Origin: JAGVSZ01 sp963716855
Lineage (GTDB): Bacteria > Pseudomonadota > Gammaproteobacteria > Burkholderiales > SG8-39
DNA: 64,000 nt
Direction of reading: 5' to 3'
Assembly (NCBI GenBank): GCA_963716855.1
Contig: CAVQUV010000009.1
Span: 147,667-211,666 of the forward strand
The notes beneath the pieces are model-generated. The model ran no database searches and was not told where the DNA came from. It was given only the letters and a program-made list of their open reading frames with translations. Of this stretch, positions 62,515 to 64,000 are shown piece after piece. The position numbers and the translations under genes are program-made. Each line of letters starts with the position of its first letter. Position 1 is the first letter of the stretch.

Positions 62515-63140
62515 CTCTCCTGAAGGTCGAAAAACTCAGGAAGATCTATACGCGCGGCTTGCTGGTGCGGCGGCCGACCTTCACGCTGGAAGCGGACCTC
62601 GCCTTCGAATCACCGGGGATCGTCGGCGTCATCGGTCCGAACGGCGCCGGCAAGACCACGCTCTTCGAGATCATGACCGGTTCGAATACGCCGACTGCGG
62701 GCCGGGTGCTGATCGCCGGCACCGACATCCATCGCGTGAAGTACCGGCAGCGCGACCGCCTGGCGATCCACTACCACCAGTCCTACCAGGTGCGCCATTT
62801 CCGCAAAGTCGTGCCCTCGATTTTCCTCGCTCCGTCGCCGACCGAGCGGCCGCTGGTACATCTCTTCGACGAGCCGCAATTCAACACCGTCGACGGGTAC
62901 ATCGGCTTCATGCTCGACTTCTTCCGGCGGCTGCGGGGCGAGGGGCGCCTGGTGCTCGTCTGCCTGCACCCGACGGCGCGCTACCACCTCGAGATCCTGA
63001 AAGAGGTGGCCGACGAATTCCTGCTGGTGGCGGGCGGTCGGGTGGCGCGCAGGTCCGACTGGCGCGCCCTGATCGCCGACAAGGCGGTGCGGGCCTACCT
63101 GGGCCGCGAGATGACCGCAGCCGCCGAACAACTGGCTTGA
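62511..63140 (+). CDS. atypical ABC-type ATPase lacking the signature motif
   Basis: A 209-residue protein that begins as a normal ABC ATPase (Walker A IGPNGAGKTTLFEIMTGSN, then GRVLIAGTDIHRVKYRQRD, and YHQSYQVRHF at the Q-loop position) and has a Walker-B-like PLVHLFDEPQFNTVDG. The stretch that should carry the LSGGQ signature is missing: only about 20 residues separate the Q-loop region from Walker B. An H-like VCLHPTARYH follows. It could be an accessory or regulatory subunit of the upstream transporter, or bind ATP without hydrolysis. GTG 62511 overlaps the LivF stop; panB follows 11 bp later. Confidence 0.72.
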   Translation: MTLLKVEKLRKIYTRGLLVRRPTFTLEADLAFESPGIVGVIGPNGAGKTTLFEIMTGSNTPTAGRVLIAGTDIHRVKYRQRDRLAIHYHQSYQVRHFRKVVPSIFLAPSPTERPLVHLFDEPQFNTVDGYIGFMLDFFRRLRGEGRLVLVCLHPTARYHLEILKEVADEFLLVAGGRVARRSDWRALIADKAVRAYLGREMTAAAEQLA

Positions 63141-63151
63141 GAGGAGACGAC

Positions 63152-64000
63152 ATGCCGAAGATCACCCCGGTCGACCTGCAGGCGCGCAAGCGCGAGGGAC
63201 GCAAGGTCACCATGCTCAGCGTCTACGATTATCCGATGGCGCTGCTCGCCGACCGTGCCGGGATGGACACCCTCCTGGTGGGGGACTCGCTCGCGATGAC
63301 CGCACTCGGCTACCCGAGCACCGTGCCGCTCAAGCTCGAGGAGTCACTGCACCACGTCAAGGCGGTGGCACGCGCGGCCAAGACCGCGATGGTGGTCGCC
63401 GACATGCCGTTCATGTCCTATCAGCCTTCGGAGCGCGACGCGATCCTCGCCGCCGGGCGCTTCCTGCAGGAGGGCATGGCCGACGCGGTGAAGATCGAGG
63501 GCGGTGGCGCCATGGTGGCGACGCTGGGCGCGATCCACCGCGCGGGCATCCCGGTGATGGGGCACGTCGGCCTGACCCCGCAGAACGCGGCACAGCTCGG
63601 CGGCCTCAAGGTGCAGGGCAAGACCGCGGATGCCGCGCAGAAGATGCTCGAGGACGCCCTGCGGCTGGAGGAGGCCGGGGCGTTCGTCGTGATCCTGGAG
63701 TGCGTTCCCGACGAGGTGTCGCGCATCATCACCGGGCGCCTGAGCGTGCCCACCATCAGCTACGGCGCCGGCGTGCACTGCGACGGCCAAGGCATGGTTT
63801 CGGCCGACATGTTCGGCCTGTTCGAGAACTTCAAACCCAAGTTCGCCAAGCGCTACCTCGACCTGGGCGCGCAGATCCTCAAGACCTTCGAAACCTACCG
63901 CGACGAGGTGCTGGCGGCAAAATTCCCCGCCGAGGAGCACACGTACCACATCGACCCGAAGGAACTCGCCAAGCTCGAAGCACCGCGCAAGCGAGGATGA
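63152..64000 (+). CDS. panB: 3-methyl-2-oxobutanoate hydroxymethyltransferase
   Basis: A 282-residue PanB, which adds a hydroxymethyl group from methylene-tetrahydrofolate to 2-oxoisovalerate to make ketopantoate for coenzyme A. It has VTMLSVYDYPMALLADRAGM, LLVGDSLAMTALGYPST, VVADMPFMSYQ and VMGHVGLTPQ, and the FVVILECVP stretch with the catalytic Glu. GAGGAG lies 8 bases before ATG 63152. Its place at the end of an ABC operon, away from panC, suggests either a second copy or a specialised PanB-like aldolase for the imported compound. The stop codon is the last triplet of the window. Confidence 0.88.
   Translation: MPKITPVDLQARKREGRKVTMLSVYDYPMALLADRAGMDTLLVGDSLAMTALGYPSTVPLKLEESLHHVKAVARAAKTAMVVADMPFMSYQPSERDAILAAGRFLQEGMADAVKIEGGGAMVATLGAIHRAGIPVMGHVGLTPQNAAQLGGLKVQGKTADAAQKMLEDALRLEEAGAFVVILECVPDEVSRIITGRLSVPTISYGAGVHCDGQGMVSADMFGLFENFKPKFAKRYLDLGAQILKTFETYRDEVLAAKFPAEEHTYHIDPKELAKLEAPRKRG

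Overview
The window looks like one continuous stretch of chromosome from a high-GC betaproteobacterium, probably in or near Burkholderiales. The evidence is the rpsU-yqeY-dnaG-rpoD cluster, an orphan Bug-type (TctC) receptor, a TctDE/QseBC-type two-component pair, and plsY, folB and tsaD as neighbours. No replication origin, rRNA operon or CRISPR array is visible. Several otherwise well-kept genes carry single-base frame breaks, so the sequence may be a draft or metagenome assembly with some indel errors.

Layout. 1-3432: an AEC transporter fragment, a bifunctional GGDEF-EAL c-di-GMP enzyme and a pseudopilin. 3611-9843: a GntR/UTRA regulator facing a gene run that reads as a 3-sulfolactate catabolic cluster: SuyA- and SuyB-like sulfo-lyase subunits, an SDR, a molybdenum sulfite oxidase and two 2-hydroxyacid dehydrogenases of the kinds that interconvert the sulfolactate enantiomers. 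9840-17346: an unusual SDH/fumarate-reductase-like complex (Fe-S subunit, two membrane subunits and, further on, a flavoprotein), a TctC receptor, a two-subunit class I fumarase and a ThDP enzyme. 17378-21866: a chalcone-isomerase-like protein, a TAXI-TRAP uptake system and a LysE exporter. 21898-35730: housekeeping genes (typA, ogt, xerD, ybaK, folB, plsY, tsaD), a two-component system and a three-gene heavy-metal RND efflux operon. 35996-42739: rpsU, yqeY, dnaG, rpoD and gor. 42833-48681: a CUT2 sugar ABC transporter with a FAD-linked oxidase gene embedded in it. 57917-64000: a branched-chain-type ABC operon with a third, atypical ATPase, then panB.

The most unusual region is 48759-57616. 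A tRNA gene with anticodon CAU is cut in its anticodon stem. The 5' half lies at 48759-48789 and the matching 3' half at 57574-57616. The 8.8 kb between them holds two divergent Fic-domain genes whose N-termini resemble the AbiEi winged-helix domain. Each has its own array of degenerate 23-bp repeats at its 5' end: four copies at an exact 23-bp period for the left gene, three strong plus three weak copies for the right. The left Fic gene is truncated exactly at the tRNA junction, and the right one has a frame break just after its Fic motif. The rest is a decayed nucleotidyltransferase/HEPN toxin-antitoxin pair, a cysteine-rich conserved protein, a small ferredoxin-fold protein, a class V PLP enzyme, a hypothetical protein, an orphan pilin and gene remnants. 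No integrase is left. I read this as a decaying integrated element; misassembly has to be excluded.
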